A DNA stretch of 64,000 nt from Geobacter sp. AOG1 (GCF_019972315.1 NZ_BLIZ01000001.1:3409922-3473921); one strand, 5' to 3'. Shown: positions 25,511-33,908, counted from the stretch's first letter. A program made the numbers and translations. The notes: generated from the sequence alone by a model not told the origin.

Positions 25511-26512
25511 ATGCATCTGGTTGAACAGATCAAGACGAAGGCAAAGAAGAGTCTGCAGACGGTGGTCCTGCCGGAAAGTTACGATGAGCGGATGCTGTTC
25601 GCCGCCCAGCAGGTGACGGAACAGGGACTGGCGAAGATCGTCATTCTCGGCAATCCCGGGGCCGTACAGAGTGCTGCCCAGGCAAAAGGGGTCAACCTCG
25701 CCGGCGTGGAGATTCTGGAGCCGGCCACGTCCCCGAAACTCGGGGCCTACGTCGACGCCTTCGTGGAACTGCGCAAGAGCAAGGGGATGACCCGGGAAGA
25801 GGCGGAAAAGACCCTGACCGCCCCTGACAACCTCTACTACGCGGGGATGATGGTCAGGGAGGGAGATGCGGGGGGTGAAGTGGCCGGTGCCACCGGCACC
25901 ACCGGCAACGTCCTCAAGGCCGCCTTCCAGACCGTCGGCACCGCCCCCGGCATCAAGACCGTTTCCTCCTTCTTCCTCATGATCACCAAGACCCCCAGCT
26001 TCGGCGAGAACGGCATCATTCTGTTCGCCGACTGCGCGGTCAATCCCAACCCGGATGCCCAGGCACTGGCGGAGATCGCCGTGGCAACCGCCCGCAACTG
26101 CAAGTCTTTCCTCGACGTGCCGGCACGGGTGGGGATGCTTTCCTTCTCCACCAAGGGGAGCGCCAGCCACGCCGACGTGGACAAGGTGCTGAAGGCGGTG
26201 GAAATCGCCAAGGGGATCGACCCGGCCCTCCAGATCGACGGAGAACTCCAGGCGGACGCCGCCCTCCTCCCGAAAGTGGGCGAGAAGAAGGCGCCGGGGA
26301 GCCCGGTGGCGGGGAAGGCCAATGTCCTCATCTTCCCCGATCTGGACGCCGGCAACATCGCCTACAAACTGGTGGAGCGAGTAGCCGGTGCCGAAGCGGT
26401 CGGCCCCATCATCCAGGGACTCGCCAAGCCGGTCAACGACCTCTCCCGCGGTTGCTCCGTCGAGGACATCGTCAACGTCGTCGCCATCACGGCGGTCCAG
26501 GCGCAGGGGTAA
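25511..26512 (+). CDS. pta: Phosphate acetyltransferase
   Basis: 333 residues, ATG after AAGGAGGATGGC. It interconverts acetyl-CoA and acetyl phosphate. Landmarks: LPESYDERMLFAA, YYAGMMVREGDAGGEVAGA, GTAPGIKTVSSFFLM, FADCAVNPNPDA, GMLSFSTKGSA, KANVLIFPDLDAGNIAYKL and PVNDLSRGC. It is the short single-domain form without the N-terminal DRTGG region. With AckA (27911-29176, opposite strand) it forms the acetate activation/acetogenic pair, central in acetate-oxidising Geobacter. The leader holds the MITE-like element. Confidence 0.97.
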   Translation: MHLVEQIKTKAKKSLQTVVLPESYDERMLFAAQQVTEQGLAKIVILGNPGAVQSAAQAKGVNLAGVEILEPATSPKLGAYVDAFVELRKSKGMTREEAEKTLTAPDNLYYAGMMVREGDAGGEVAGATGTTGNVLKAAFQTVGTAPGIKTVSSFFLMITKTPSFGENGIILFADCAVNPNPDAQALAEIAVATARNCKSFLDVPARVGMLSFSTKGSASHADVDKVLKAVEIAKGIDPALQIDGELQADAALLPKVGEKKAPGSPVAGKANVLIFPDLDAGNIAYKLVERVAGAEAVGPIIQGLAKPVNDLSRGCSVEDIVNVVAITAVQAQG

Positions 26513-26535
26513 GACTCTAGCGAGTATAGATGCAG

Positions 26536-26567
26536 GAAGAGCCGGCAGCGGAAGCTGTCGGCTCTTT
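26536..26567 (+). terminator. Terminator after pta
   Basis: AGAGCCGGCAG and CTGTCGGCTCT form an 11-bp stem with one G-U pair, followed by TTTGCGTTT. The T-run is short, so it may be partial. Confidence 0.6.
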
Positions 26568-26613
26568 GCGTTTCCGGGATACATCTCACCATATCCCACC
26601 TCCCATATCCACC

Positions 26614-26642
26614 TTGACACCTACAGCCAGAAAGATTACAAA
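26614..26642 (+). promoter_or_regulatory. Sigma70 promoter of the PhnA-like gene
   Basis: A perfect -35 TTGACA (26614-26619), 17 bases, then TACAAA (26637-26642). Start is expected about 100 bases before the ATG at 26745. Confidence 0.6.
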
Positions 26643-26744
26643 CGTTCGCAAAGAAATCATCTCCCGAATGAAATCTCAAAAAAGAAGATATGACATATGC
26701 GGCATAGCCCGCAACACCGTTACCAACCATGCAAAGGACACCAC

Positions 26745-27083
26745 ATGACAACCCTGCCCAAATGCCCCTCATGTAGTTCGGAATATACCTACGAAGACGG
26801 AGAGATGTACGTCTGCCCAGAATGCGCCCATGAGTGGGCAAAGTTTGCAGCGGAGGGCACGGAGGCTGACAGTGTCGTGCGTGACGCCTTTGGCAATGTG
26901 CTCAATGACGGCGACTCGGTGACCGTCATCAAGGACCTGAAAATCAAGGGATCGTCGTCGGTGGTCAAGGTCGGCACCAAGGTCAGGAACATCCGCATTG
27001 TCTCGGGAGACCACGATATCGACTGCAAGATCGACGGCATCGGCGCTATGCAGTTGAAATCGGAGTTCGTCAAGAAGGCGTGA
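26745..27083 (+). CDS. phnA: PhnA/YjdM family zinc-ribbon protein
   Basis: 112 residues; start chosen at ATG 26745 with AAAGGA upstream. The N-terminal zinc ribbon is CPSC...CPEC in [20 protein letters not shown] and [11 protein letters not shown]. It is followed by the C-terminal PhnA domain ([34 protein letters not shown]). The E. coli homologue is not a phosphonoacetate hydrolase and its role is unresolved. It has its own promoter and sits between pta and a LysE-type exporter. Confidence 0.92.
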   Translation: MTTLPKCPSCSSEYTYEDGEMYVCPECAHEWAKFAAEGTEADSVVRDAFGNVLNDGDSVTVIKDLKIKGSSSVVKVGTKVRNIRIVSGDHDIDCKIDGIGAMQLKSEFVKKA

Positions 27084-27215
27084 ATGACGGTAACCATGGT
27101 AAGCTCTGGACGGCAGACTTGACGAGGGAGTTCTCCATAGGAGCTTTGCCGAACCACCAGCGGCAGCAGACAAGCTGCCTCGCCCTAACTCATCACTCTC
27201 TAAGAAAGGCCCCCC

Positions 27216-27836
27216 ATGACCCTATCCACCCTGCTCTACTTCCTGGGCGCATCCGTCGCCCTGACCCTGGCCCCCGGCCCGGACAACATCTTCGTCATGA
27301 CCCAGGGGATCGCCCGGGGAAGGAAGCCGGCCATCGTGACCGCCCTCGGCATGTGCAGCGGCATCAGCGTGCACACGACGGCAGCGGCGTTCGGCATCTC
27401 GGCGGTGTTCTACTCGTCGGTAGTCGCCTTCAATGTCGTCAAGTACGCCGGCGCTGCCTACCTCCTCTACCTGGCCTGGAAGACCTTGAAAGAACGCTCC
27501 TCCGTCAGGCTCTCCGCGGCCGACGACCGCCCTGCCGCCGCCCTGTTCAAGCGGGGCTTCATCATGAACGTCCTCAATCCGAAGGTGGCCATGTTCTTCC
27601 TGGCGTTCCTCCCCCAGTTCGTCACCACCGGCACCGATCATGTCCCATTCCAGATGCTGCTCCTGGGGCTGATCTTCATGGTGCAGGCGGTAATCATTTT
27701 CTCCCTTATCGGCTATTTTGCGGGGAGCATCGGCAGCTTCATCCTGACCCGTCCCCGCATCGCCAAGTACTTCGATTGGCTAACCGCCGGGGTCTTCGCG
27801 TCGCTGGGAATGAGGTTGGCCCTGGCGGAACGGTGA
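27216..27836 (+). CDS. LysE/RhtB family amino-acid exporter
   Basis: 206 residues with about six hydrophobic segments. The family opening LTLAPGPDNIFVMTQGIARG and the later KRGFIMNVLNPKVAMFFLAF (conserved NPK) are clear. Members export amino acids such as threonine, homoserine, lysine or leucine; the substrate cannot be told from sequence. GAAAGGCCCCCC is a weak RBS. It converges with ackA over a bidirectional terminator. Confidence 0.93.
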   Translation: MTLSTLLYFLGASVALTLAPGPDNIFVMTQGIARGRKPAIVTALGMCSGISVHTTAAAFGISAVFYSSVVAFNVVKYAGAAYLLYLAWKTLKERSSVRLSAADDRPAAALFKRGFIMNVLNPKVAMFFLAFLPQFVTTGTDHVPFQMLLLGLIFMVQAVIIFSLIGYFAGSIGSFILTRPRIAKYFDWLTAGVFASLGMRLALAER

Positions 27837-27857
27837 CACCACACATCAGACAAACAA

Positions 27858-27889
27858 AAAGGCCGCCGGTAACGCTACCGTCGGCCTTT
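27858..27889. terminator. Bidirectional terminator between the LysE gene and ackA
   Basis: AAAGGCCGCCGGTA and TACCGTCGGCCTTT form a 14-bp stem with one mismatch and loop ACGC. TTTTT follows on the - strand, TTTATACGTTTT on the + strand. Confidence 0.85.
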
Positions 27890-27910
27890 ATACGTTTTAC
27901 TCCGTGAGTC

Positions 27911-29176
27911 CTATTTTCTGACGAAATCCGATCGGGAAAAGGAATACTCGAACTGCATGTGGTCGGTGTAGGTACCGGCCAGGATGGCGGCCACGTCTTC
28001 CGTGAAGACCAGTTCCTCATCGGTGGGGATGACATAGACCTTGACCGGCGAGTCGTCGGTGGTAATGAGGGTCTCCCGTTTGCGGGTCATGGCCGACTTG
28101 TTCCGCTCCTTGTCCAGCTTGATCCCCAGGTGCTCCAGCCCTTCGATAGTCCGCTCACGGATCGGCCACCCCATCTCGCCGACGCCGGCGGTGAAGACCA
28201 CCGCATCGAGCCGGCCGATGGCAGCCATGTAGGAACCGATGTACTTGCGCAGCCGATAGGCCTCGATGTCGAGGGCCAGCTTGCAGAGCTTGTCGCCGTT
28301 GTTGGCGTGCTCGATAACGTCGCGGCGGTCGGTGAACCGGCCGGTGATGCCGAGCACCCCGCTCTTCTTGTTGAGGATACTGTCGATTTCCTTGGCGGAG
28401 AGGTTTTCCTTCTGCATCATGAAGGCGGGGATGGCAGGATCGATGTCGCCGCAGCGGGTCCCCATGACTGCCCCTTCCAGCGGAGTAAGCCCCATGCTGG
28501 TATCCACCGAAATGCCGTTTTTGATGGCGCAGTGGGAGACACCGTTGCCGATGTGCATGGTGATGATGTTGCACTCCTTGGGAGACTTGCCGAGGAGCAC
28601 CGCCGCCCGCTTGGAGACGTAGAGGTGGGAGGTGCCGTGGAAACCGTAGCGGCGCACGCCGAACTTCTCATACCAGTCGTAAGGGAGCGGATAGAGGTAG
28701 GCATGCTCCGGCATGGTCTGGTGGAAAGCGGTGTCGAAAATCGCCACGTGCGGCACGCTGGGGAGAAGGGCCTGGGCGGCCTCTATTCCCGCGATATTGG
28801 GAGGATTATGGAGCGGGGCCAGATGCTGCACTTCCTTGACCGCATCCAATACTTTTTCATCGATCATGACGGAGCAGGTGAATTTCTCCCCGCCGTGCAC
28901 GACACGGTGACCGATGGCAGATATCTGGTTGATGTCTTTAAGCACACCATGGACCGGGTCGGTCAGGGTCCGGATGATCAAGTCGATAGCCACCTGGTGG
29001 TCAGGGCACTCGGACTCTTCACGGTAGGTCTCGCGCCCCGGGACTTCATGCATGATGAAGGAGTCGCCAATAATAACCCGCTCCACCATCCCCTTGGCGA
29101 TGACCACTTTCTTCTCCCAGTCAAACAACTGGTACTTGACCGAGGAACTCCCGCAGTTGAGAGCTAGAATATCCAT
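27911..29176 (-). CDS. ackA: Acetate kinase
   Basis: 421 residues, ATG preceded by AGGAGG. It converts acetate and ATP to acetyl phosphate. Signatures: MDILALNCGSSSVKYQLFDW, HRVVHGGEKF, HNPPNIAGIEAA, VAIFDTAFHQTMP, RRYGFHGTSHLYVS, MHIGNGVSHCAIKNG, DTSMGLTPLEG, FTAGVGE. Together with pta it links acetate to acetyl-CoA. It is transcribed toward pta, not in one operon with it. The 5' region contains two inverted repeats (29212-29240 and 29285-29300). Confidence 0.97.
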   Translation of the reverse strand: MDILALNCGSSSVKYQLFDWEKKVVIAKGMVERVIIGDSFIMHEVPGRETYREESECPDHQVAIDLIIRTLTDPVHGVLKDINQISAIGHRVVHGGEKFTCSVMIDEKVLDAVKEVQHLAPLHNPPNIAGIEAAQALLPSVPHVAIFDTAFHQTMPEHAYLYPLPYDWYEKFGVRRYGFHGTSHLYVSKRAAVLLGKSPKECNIITMHIGNGVSHCAIKNGISVDTSMGLTPLEGAVMGTRCGDIDPAIPAFMMQKENLSAKEIDSILNKKSGVLGITGRFTDRRDVIEHANNGDKLCKLALDIEAYRLRKYIGSYMAAIGRLDAVVFTAGVGEMGWPIRERTIEGLEHLGIKLDKERNKSAMTRKRETLITTDDSPVKVYVIPTDEELVFTEDVAAILAGTYTDHMQFEYSFSRSDFVRK

Positions 29177-29211
29177 GTATTCCTCCTGACCTGTAGTCTC
29201 AGAAAATCAAT

Positions 29212-29240
29212 TACCGCTATCAGATTTTTAGGTAGCGGTA
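29212..29240. promoter_or_regulatory. Perfect 8-bp inverted repeat upstream of ackA
   Basis: TACCGCTA (29212-29219) and TAGCGGTA (29233-29240) are exact reverse complements, 13 bases apart, 36 bases before the ackA start. Possible operator or leader hairpin. Confidence 0.4.
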
Positions 29241-29284
29241 AAAATTATCGACAGAAAATTTATCACAAATAAAACTGTTTTTTA

Positions 29285-29300
29285 TAATACCGTAGTATTA
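29285..29300. promoter_or_regulatory. Palindrome between ackA and the ferredoxin gene
   Basis: TAATAC, CGTA, GTATTA form a perfect palindrome-like site in an AT-rich divergent region. Possible regulator site. Confidence 0.3.
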
Positions 29301-29424
29301 GTGTCAATTCAAGATGTTTTCAACACTTTTTCTGTATACCTTTCTGCTGGACATTTCCAATGGTGTGTGCTAGTTAAGAGTTTCAACTAATTATTCACAA
29401 ATCAAGAAAAAGGAGGTGAATACT

Positions 29425-29592
29425 TTGGCTCATACCATTACCGAAGAGTGCATTAACTGTGGTGCATGCGACGAATCCTGCCCGGTGAACGCCATCAGCG
29501 AAGCTGGTGACAAGCGCAAAATCGATGCGGATACCTGCATTGACTGCGGCGCCTGTGTGGATACCTGCCCCGTAAATGCAATCCATGCCTAA
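29425..29592 (+). CDS. 2[4Fe-4S] ferredoxin, clostridial type, with TTG start
   Basis: 55 residues, read from TTG 29425, which lies eight bases after a strong AGGAGG. An in-frame GTG at 29416 overlaps that RBS, so it is less likely. The sequence holds two clean cluster motifs, CINCGACDESCP and CIDCGACVDTCP, in the typical short bacterial ferredoxin arrangement with internal symmetry. It carries low-potential electrons in the cytoplasm. It has its own terminator and is divergent from ackA. A role with pyruvate or 2-oxoglutarate oxidoreductases, or with the hydrogenases, is possible but not shown. Confidence 0.93.
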   Translation: MAHTITEECINCGACDESCPVNAISEAGDKRKIDADTCIDCGACVDTCPVNAIHA

Positions 29593-29619
29593 TCAGTATT
29601 ATTCAGCTGTTTCTGTTCT

Positions 29620-29662
29620 GCCGGCGTCCGGTCATTGACCGACGCCGGCCGATTTTTTTCAC
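29620..29662 (+). terminator. Terminator after the ferredoxin gene
   Basis: GCCGGCGTC and GACGCCGGC, with an inner GGTCATTGACC, form a long stem followed by seven T near 29653. Confidence 0.85.
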
Positions 29663-29797
29663 CCACGCCAGGTCCCTTCCCCATCACCCCCAAATTTTTC
29701 TCGACAAAAACCCTTTGTATCGCTCACTTACCTTGTCCCTGCAAAACTTCTCTTTGATTTCATGACATTCTGGCCCCGCAGTTTGTGTCCGGAAACG

Positions 29798-29822
29798 GAA
29801 AAGGCCGGCATAAATGCCGGCC
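29798..29822 (-). terminator. Terminator after the zinc-ribbon gene
   Basis: GGCCGGCAT and ATGCCGGCC around AA form a perfect 9-bp stem. On the - strand it is followed by TTTTCC. It lies about 40 bases past the gene stop. Confidence 0.75.
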
Positions 29823-29862
29823 CCGGGATGAAGTCAGTTTCGAGAAGAAGATTTTACCGTCA

Positions 29863-31683
29863 CTATTTACTGGCGACCGTCGAGTTAACCACTTCCACAC
29901 CAAACTCACCGGCATTCTTGGGGAGGTCCTTGAACACCGCCACAAAGGGTATCGACTTGCCCGGCTCGACACCAAGATTTGCAAGGGAGTCGCCAAACTG
30001 GTTGTTCATGGCGGCCTCTATCTTGGCCATGGGAAGAGTCGCCAACTGCTCCTTGGTGAGGGGGTTTCCGCAGTACGCGGTCCGCTGCACCAAGACCTCT
30101 CCCTTGTTTCCGAACACGGCAACTTTAACCTGGATGGAAGCCCGCGGTTTCTTGTAGGCGTTGAGCGCCTCGCCGGTGATGACAAACAGTTCGCCCGCTT
30201 CCTTGTTCATAACGAAGCTCGCCGACGTGTTGCGGATGGCAATTGCGCCCGCTTCCTTGCTTTCCATACCGAACCAGTCGGCCATGAACCCCAGTCCAAC
30301 TTTCTTGAGCGCAACCGGCCCCTCCTGGTACACATAGAAACCGAGTCCAGCGATAGCGACTACCATCAACACGACAATGGCAATCAGCACAATCGAAACG
30401 ATCGAGGAGCCTTTGCGACGGGAAGCGATGGAAAGGGGGGGGAGGTCCTCGTCAGCTGCGGGAACTCCTCCCTTTGCATGGAGAGCTCCCGCCGCAACAA
30501 CTGCAGCACCTGCCGCGACGGCGGTCGCCGCTACGGGCATTTCCCAGCTTACGCCCTCTCTTTTCGGAGGCGGAGATTTCTCGGCGTGCCCCCCGAAGTC
30601 GATATCGCCAAAATCAAGCGGCTCCATTTCTGCCGCTTTCTTGGTCGCGCCAGCAGGTTCTCCCACTTCCGGGACGTCCGATTCGAAACTGAACAGCTGA
30701 TCCTGCGCCGGCGGGGAGGTAAGTTCACTCTCCTCAGGACTCCCGAAGGCGTCGGAGAAATCGTTCGCGGCCGGCTGCAGTTCCTTGTCTGCTGCACCCT
30801 GCTCCAGGGCGGAATCTTCGTCAAAACTGGCAGGGAAGCCTTCCAAAGACGGCTCCGGAACGGCCTGCTCTGCCCCGGTTCCGAAACTAAAGGAGTCCTC
30901 GGCAATCCCACCGCTTAAATCCTCCTCCTGGAGGGGAGGCGTCATCCCGCCAGCTGTCGGCGACGGCTCGTCGGCAGCAAACGCAAAGTCGAAGTCGGAA
31001 GTTGAAGATGGTTCCGGCTCCGGCGGCGTCGGTGAATATGCCGGTTCTTCGGAACTGAAATCGAACTCACTGAAATCAATACTATCGGACGCGGATTCGG
31101 TAGCAGGTCCACCATGCGGAACAGCCGGCTCCTCGGAAAAGGGGGTTTCACCGAACTCGAAATCGCCGGATGCCATTTGCTGAGCTGCCGATACCTCTTC
31201 CGGTACCTGCTGATCAAACGCAACCTCTCCAAAATCGGGCCCTTCGTCGGCAGAAGGAGCAAATTCCGCTTTCGGTGCTGCCGACTCTTCGGAAAGGGAG
31301 AATTCGTCGAAGTCCATACTGGTTGCAGACGTCTCCGTCGAAGGTGGTGCCTGGTCTGTGAAGGATTGGTCGAAAGACGACGGTTCTTCACCCGGAAACG
31401 CGAAACCCTCGGAGGATAAATCTCCTGCCGACGCCTGCTCAGCGCCGGACGGTGCCTCGCTGGCCGGGGTTGAGGACACATCTTGTTGCTGAAGGGAAGA
31501 CGGGGCTGATGCAGAAACACCGCCAGCCAACATGGAATCGGCTGCGGGCTCTTCAACGGGCTCATCCCTCTTTACCAGGAAGATTTCCTTGCATTTGGAA
31601 CAGCGGACCTTGACCCCGCCCGGCTTGACCTTGGCGTCATCCAGCTTGAACCTGGTATTACAGTGGTCACATTGGACAATCAT
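29863..31683 (-). CDS. Zinc-ribbon (MJ0042-type) membrane protein with long acidic region and DUF3426-like C-terminus
   Basis: 606 residues from ATG 31683, with GGAGG five bases upstream. The N-terminus is a CxxC/CxxC zinc ribbon: MIVQCDHCNTRFKLDD and VRCSKCKEIFLV. About 350 residues of low-complexity acidic sequence follow, with loose repeats of the type FDFSSEEPA, FEFGETPFSEEPA and FGDIDFGG. Then comes one membrane segment (IVSIVLIAIVVLMVVAIAGL, about residue 430-450) and a C-terminal domain of about 150 residues resembling DUF3426. Such proteins are common in Deltaproteobacteria; their function is not known to me. It is co-transcribed with hpt, 21 bases downstream. Confidence 0.8.
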   Translation of the reverse strand: MIVQCDHCNTRFKLDDAKVKPGGVKVRCSKCKEIFLVKRDEPVEEPAADSMLAGGVSASAPSSLQQQDVSSTPASEAPSGAEQASAGDLSSEGFAFPGEEPSSFDQSFTDQAPPSTETSATSMDFDEFSLSEESAAPKAEFAPSADEGPDFGEVAFDQQVPEEVSAAQQMASGDFEFGETPFSEEPAVPHGGPATESASDSIDFSEFDFSSEEPAYSPTPPEPEPSSTSDFDFAFAADEPSPTAGGMTPPLQEEDLSGGIAEDSFSFGTGAEQAVPEPSLEGFPASFDEDSALEQGAADKELQPAANDFSDAFGSPEESELTSPPAQDQLFSFESDVPEVGEPAGATKKAAEMEPLDFGDIDFGGHAEKSPPPKREGVSWEMPVAATAVAAGAAVVAAGALHAKGGVPAADEDLPPLSIASRRKGSSIVSIVLIAIVVLMVVAIAGLGFYVYQEGPVALKKVGLGFMADWFGMESKEAGAIAIRNTSASFVMNKEAGELFVITGEALNAYKKPRASIQVKVAVFGNKGEVLVQRTAYCGNPLTKEQLATLPMAKIEAAMNNQFGDSLANLGVEPGKSIPFVAVFKDLPKNAGEFGVEVVNSTVASK

Positions 31684-31704
31684 TGTGTCCTCCACAGGGG
31701 AGAT

Positions 31705-32223
31705 TTAGGAAATGAGTTCATAAATGGCCGGCAGTTCACGGTATCGTTCGTCAAAATCGAGACCGTAGCCGACGAGGAACCTGTTCTCACAGGAGATACC
31801 TACATAATCAGGGGTCACCTCAACCTGACGTCGCCCACTCTTGTCGAGCAGGGTGCAGATCTTAACACTGCGCGCTCCCTGATCGCTCAAGTAGCCGAGG
31901 AGAAACTGCAGGGTCAGGCCGGTATCGACAATATCTTCCACCACCAGAACGTGTTTCCCGGCAATGGGTTCATCAAGGTCTTTCGTTATGACAACTGTCC
32001 CCGTTGACGAGGTTCCGCTGTAGCTTTTCAGCTTGACGAACTCCATACTGAGTGGAAGCCCTATACTACGGGCAAGATCGGCAGCAAAGAACAGTGCCCC
32101 CTTGAGCACGACAACCAGCACCAGTTCTTCGCCAGCGTAATCCCGTCCGATGCGCTGTGCCAGCTTCTCAACTGACGCTGCAATCTGGTCAGAGGAATAT
32201 ACCAGTTGCAGTTCCGCATCCAT
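31705..32223 (-). CDS. hpt: Hypoxanthine phosphoribosyltransferase
   Basis: 172 residues from ATG 32223, after GTGAGG. Purine salvage enzyme joining hypoxanthine or guanine to PRPP. The PRPP-binding signature is HVLVVEDIVDTGLTLQFLL; other landmarks are VLKGALFFAADLAR, VKLKSYSGTSSTG and DYVGISCENRFLVGYGLDFD (split). Length is normal for bacterial Hpt. A TTGACA-N17-TATAGA promoter is upstream. The zinc-ribbon gene follows in the same unit. Confidence 0.96.
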   Translation of the reverse strand: MDAELQLVYSSDQIAASVEKLAQRIGRDYAGEELVLVVVLKGALFFAADLARSIGLPLSMEFVKLKSYSGTSSTGTVVITKDLDEPIAGKHVLVVEDIVDTGLTLQFLLGYLSDQGARSVKICTLLDKSGRRQVEVTPDYVGISCENRFLVGYGLDFDERYRELPAIYELIS

Positions 32224-32267
32224 AGTAGCCTCACAAACCCGCTTCAACCTTGAAATTACCAGTTTTT

Positions 32268-32296
32268 TCTATAACAGAAAGGGGTACCCGTGTCAA
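32268..32296 (-). promoter_or_regulatory. Sigma70 promoter of hpt
   Basis: On the - strand, TTGACA (32296-32291), 17 bases, TATAGA (32273-32268). Leader of about 37 bases before hpt. Confidence 0.7.
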
Positions 32297-32366
32297 TTTA
32301 TTCTGGCCCCTTTGCCGCCTTATGCTATATAATTTGGAGGTCCCATACCCACTGAAAGGAACAGCA

Positions 32367-33053
32367 ATGAAAACCATTCGTCTCCTCACCGTTATTACCA
32401 TCTCCTTATGCTTCGCAAGCGCTGCCCTCGCCGCACCGGACCTGGCAGTCGACCAGCCCGTCCACGATTTTGGCACCGTGGTGCAGGGGAAAAAAGTCGA
32501 CCATATCTTCAAATTCCGTAACAGAGGAGATGCTCCCCTGAACGTGGTTCGTGTCAGGACTTCGTGCGGTTGTACCGCTGCGAACGTTACGACCAAAACC
32601 TTACTCCCGGGAGGAGGCAGCGAACTGAAGGTAACTTTCGACTCCAGCACATTCGGCGGCAATATCAGCAAACTCATTTATCTTGAAACGAATGATCCGC
32701 AGAAACCGGTTACTACCCTCACTCTCAAGGGAAGCGTGGCAGAAGAAGTCGTCGTGACCCCTCGCCAGCTCAATTTCGGCACGGTAAAACCGACGGTGAG
32801 CAAGGAGATGGTCGTCACCGTATCAAATCAGGGTGGTAAAGCTGTAAAGTTAACGGCGGTGAAATCCCCGCTTTCACAAGTGACGATAAAGACGGGCAAA
32901 ACCAAGCTGAAGCCGGGAGAAACGACCACTCTGGCCGTAACCGTCACGCCACGTTCAGAGGATCGGTTCCTGAGCGGCTACCTGACAATCACCACCGACA
33001 ACCCGGCCCGCAAGGAAATCATGATACCTCTTTACGGTTCGCTGACACACTGA
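32367..33053 (+). CDS. Exported DUF1573 protein
   Basis: 228 residues from ATG 32367 after AAAGGA. Signal peptide MKTIRLLTVITISLCFASAA with ALA cleavage. Two immunoglobulin-like (ASPM/MSP-type) repeats follow. The first has the DUF1573 signature HDFGTVVQGKKVDHIFKFRN with VRTSCGCTAA; the second starts LNFGTVKPTVSKEMVVTVSN. It is probably periplasmic or surface-associated; no reaction is known. The upstream TATAAT at 32328-32333 is a likely -10. Monocistronic. Confidence 0.87.
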   Translation: MKTIRLLTVITISLCFASAALAAPDLAVDQPVHDFGTVVQGKKVDHIFKFRNRGDAPLNVVRVRTSCGCTAANVTTKTLLPGGGSELKVTFDSSTFGGNISKLIYLETNDPQKPVTTLTLKGSVAEEVVVTPRQLNFGTVKPTVSKEMVVTVSNQGGKAVKLTAVKSPLSQVTIKTGKTKLKPGETTTLAVTVTPRSEDRFLSGYLTITTDNPARKEIMIPLYGSLTH

Positions 33054-33059
33054 TTCGGG

Positions 33060-33908
33060 TTACTTCTCGCGCAATTCCTGGTATGCCCGTTCAAGATTCA
33101 CATCGATGAACGTCTTGTATCCGGGAAGGTGTTCATAGCCGGCAAGCCGGAAATCCCTCTTGACCTGGGCAAGGGTTGCCCCCTTCTCCACATAGCGGAG
33201 CACTTCCGTCGTGAACTCACGGTAAAATCGGGTAAAACGTTCGATTCCCGTGCTATCGGTAACCTTGCCGAGCCCCGGGATGACGGTCCTTGCTCCCAGT
33301 GACCCCAGTATCTCCAGGATGGCGGCCCACTCCCGCAAATGGCCATCCCCCATGTAGCCGATTACATCGTTGTAAACCAGATCCGACGTGAACAGCACCC
33401 CGGGACCGGGCATATAGACGAACACATCTCCCTCGCTGTGGCCGAACCCGGTGTTACTGAGAACAATGGTAACGCCGTTCCGCTGCAGGGTCAGCCCCTT
33501 GTCGAAGAACGTGACCGGGTTGGGGAGTTCACGGTACTCATTTTTCAACGACTGCCAGGTCTGCCAGGAAGTGACGATTTCCGCGTTTTTCGGCAGATCG
33601 AAATCAATGAAATTGAACCCCTTATGATGGTGGGTCAGAAGCACGTAGCGAAGAGGAAGGGGAGTCAGCCGGGCGATCTCGGCCAGGAGCTCTTTGATCC
33701 CCTCGGGGACAAAATGGGCACCGGCCAGAAGCACCTGGTACTTGGTTATGATGATCATGGCATTGCTGGCCGCCTTCCCACCCGGCACGGCAATGGCGGC
33801 ATATACCCCATCGGCAACCTTCTCGACCTGATAATTTGCTGCTGCAGCCGGTCGGGTCAAGGAGAGTACAATAGCACTGAATATTACGAATGAATAGAAC
33901 CGGCGCAT
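33060..33908 (-). CDS. Exported metallo-beta-lactamase-fold protein with degenerate metal motifs
   Basis: 282 residues from ATG 33908 (GGAG upstream). Signal peptide RRFYSFVIFSAIVLSLTRPA, cleaved near AAA. The fold is recognisable: VADGVYAAIAVPGGKAASNA, LRYVLLTHHHKGFN, GFGHSEGDVFVYMPG, VLFTSDLVYND and TVIPGLGKV. In active enzymes the first motif is HxHxDH; here it reads HHHKGFN, without the Asp and last His. The final His after IPG is replaced by Leu. The His of GFGHSEGD and the Asp of FTSDLV remain. It may be a non-hydrolytic or altered-metal member. It converges closely (six bases) with the DUF1573 gene and appears single. Confidence 0.8.
   Translation of the reverse strand: MRRFYSFVIFSAIVLSLTRPAAAANYQVEKVADGVYAAIAVPGGKAASNAMIIITKYQVLLAGAHFVPEGIKELLAEIARLTPLPLRYVLLTHHHKGFNFIDFDLPKNAEIVTSWQTWQSLKNEYRELPNPVTFFDKGLTLQRNGVTIVLSNTGFGHSEGDVFVYMPGPGVLFTSDLVYNDVIGYMGDGHLREWAAILEILGSLGARTVIPGLGKVTDSTGIERFTRFYREFTTEVLRYVEKGATLAQVKRDFRLAGYEHLPGYKTFIDVNLERAYQELREK

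Noticed and set aside
25373-26620. A 415-codon - strand frame spanning the pta region
   Set aside because: Antisense to pta; its C-terminus is just the MITE-like element read in frame.
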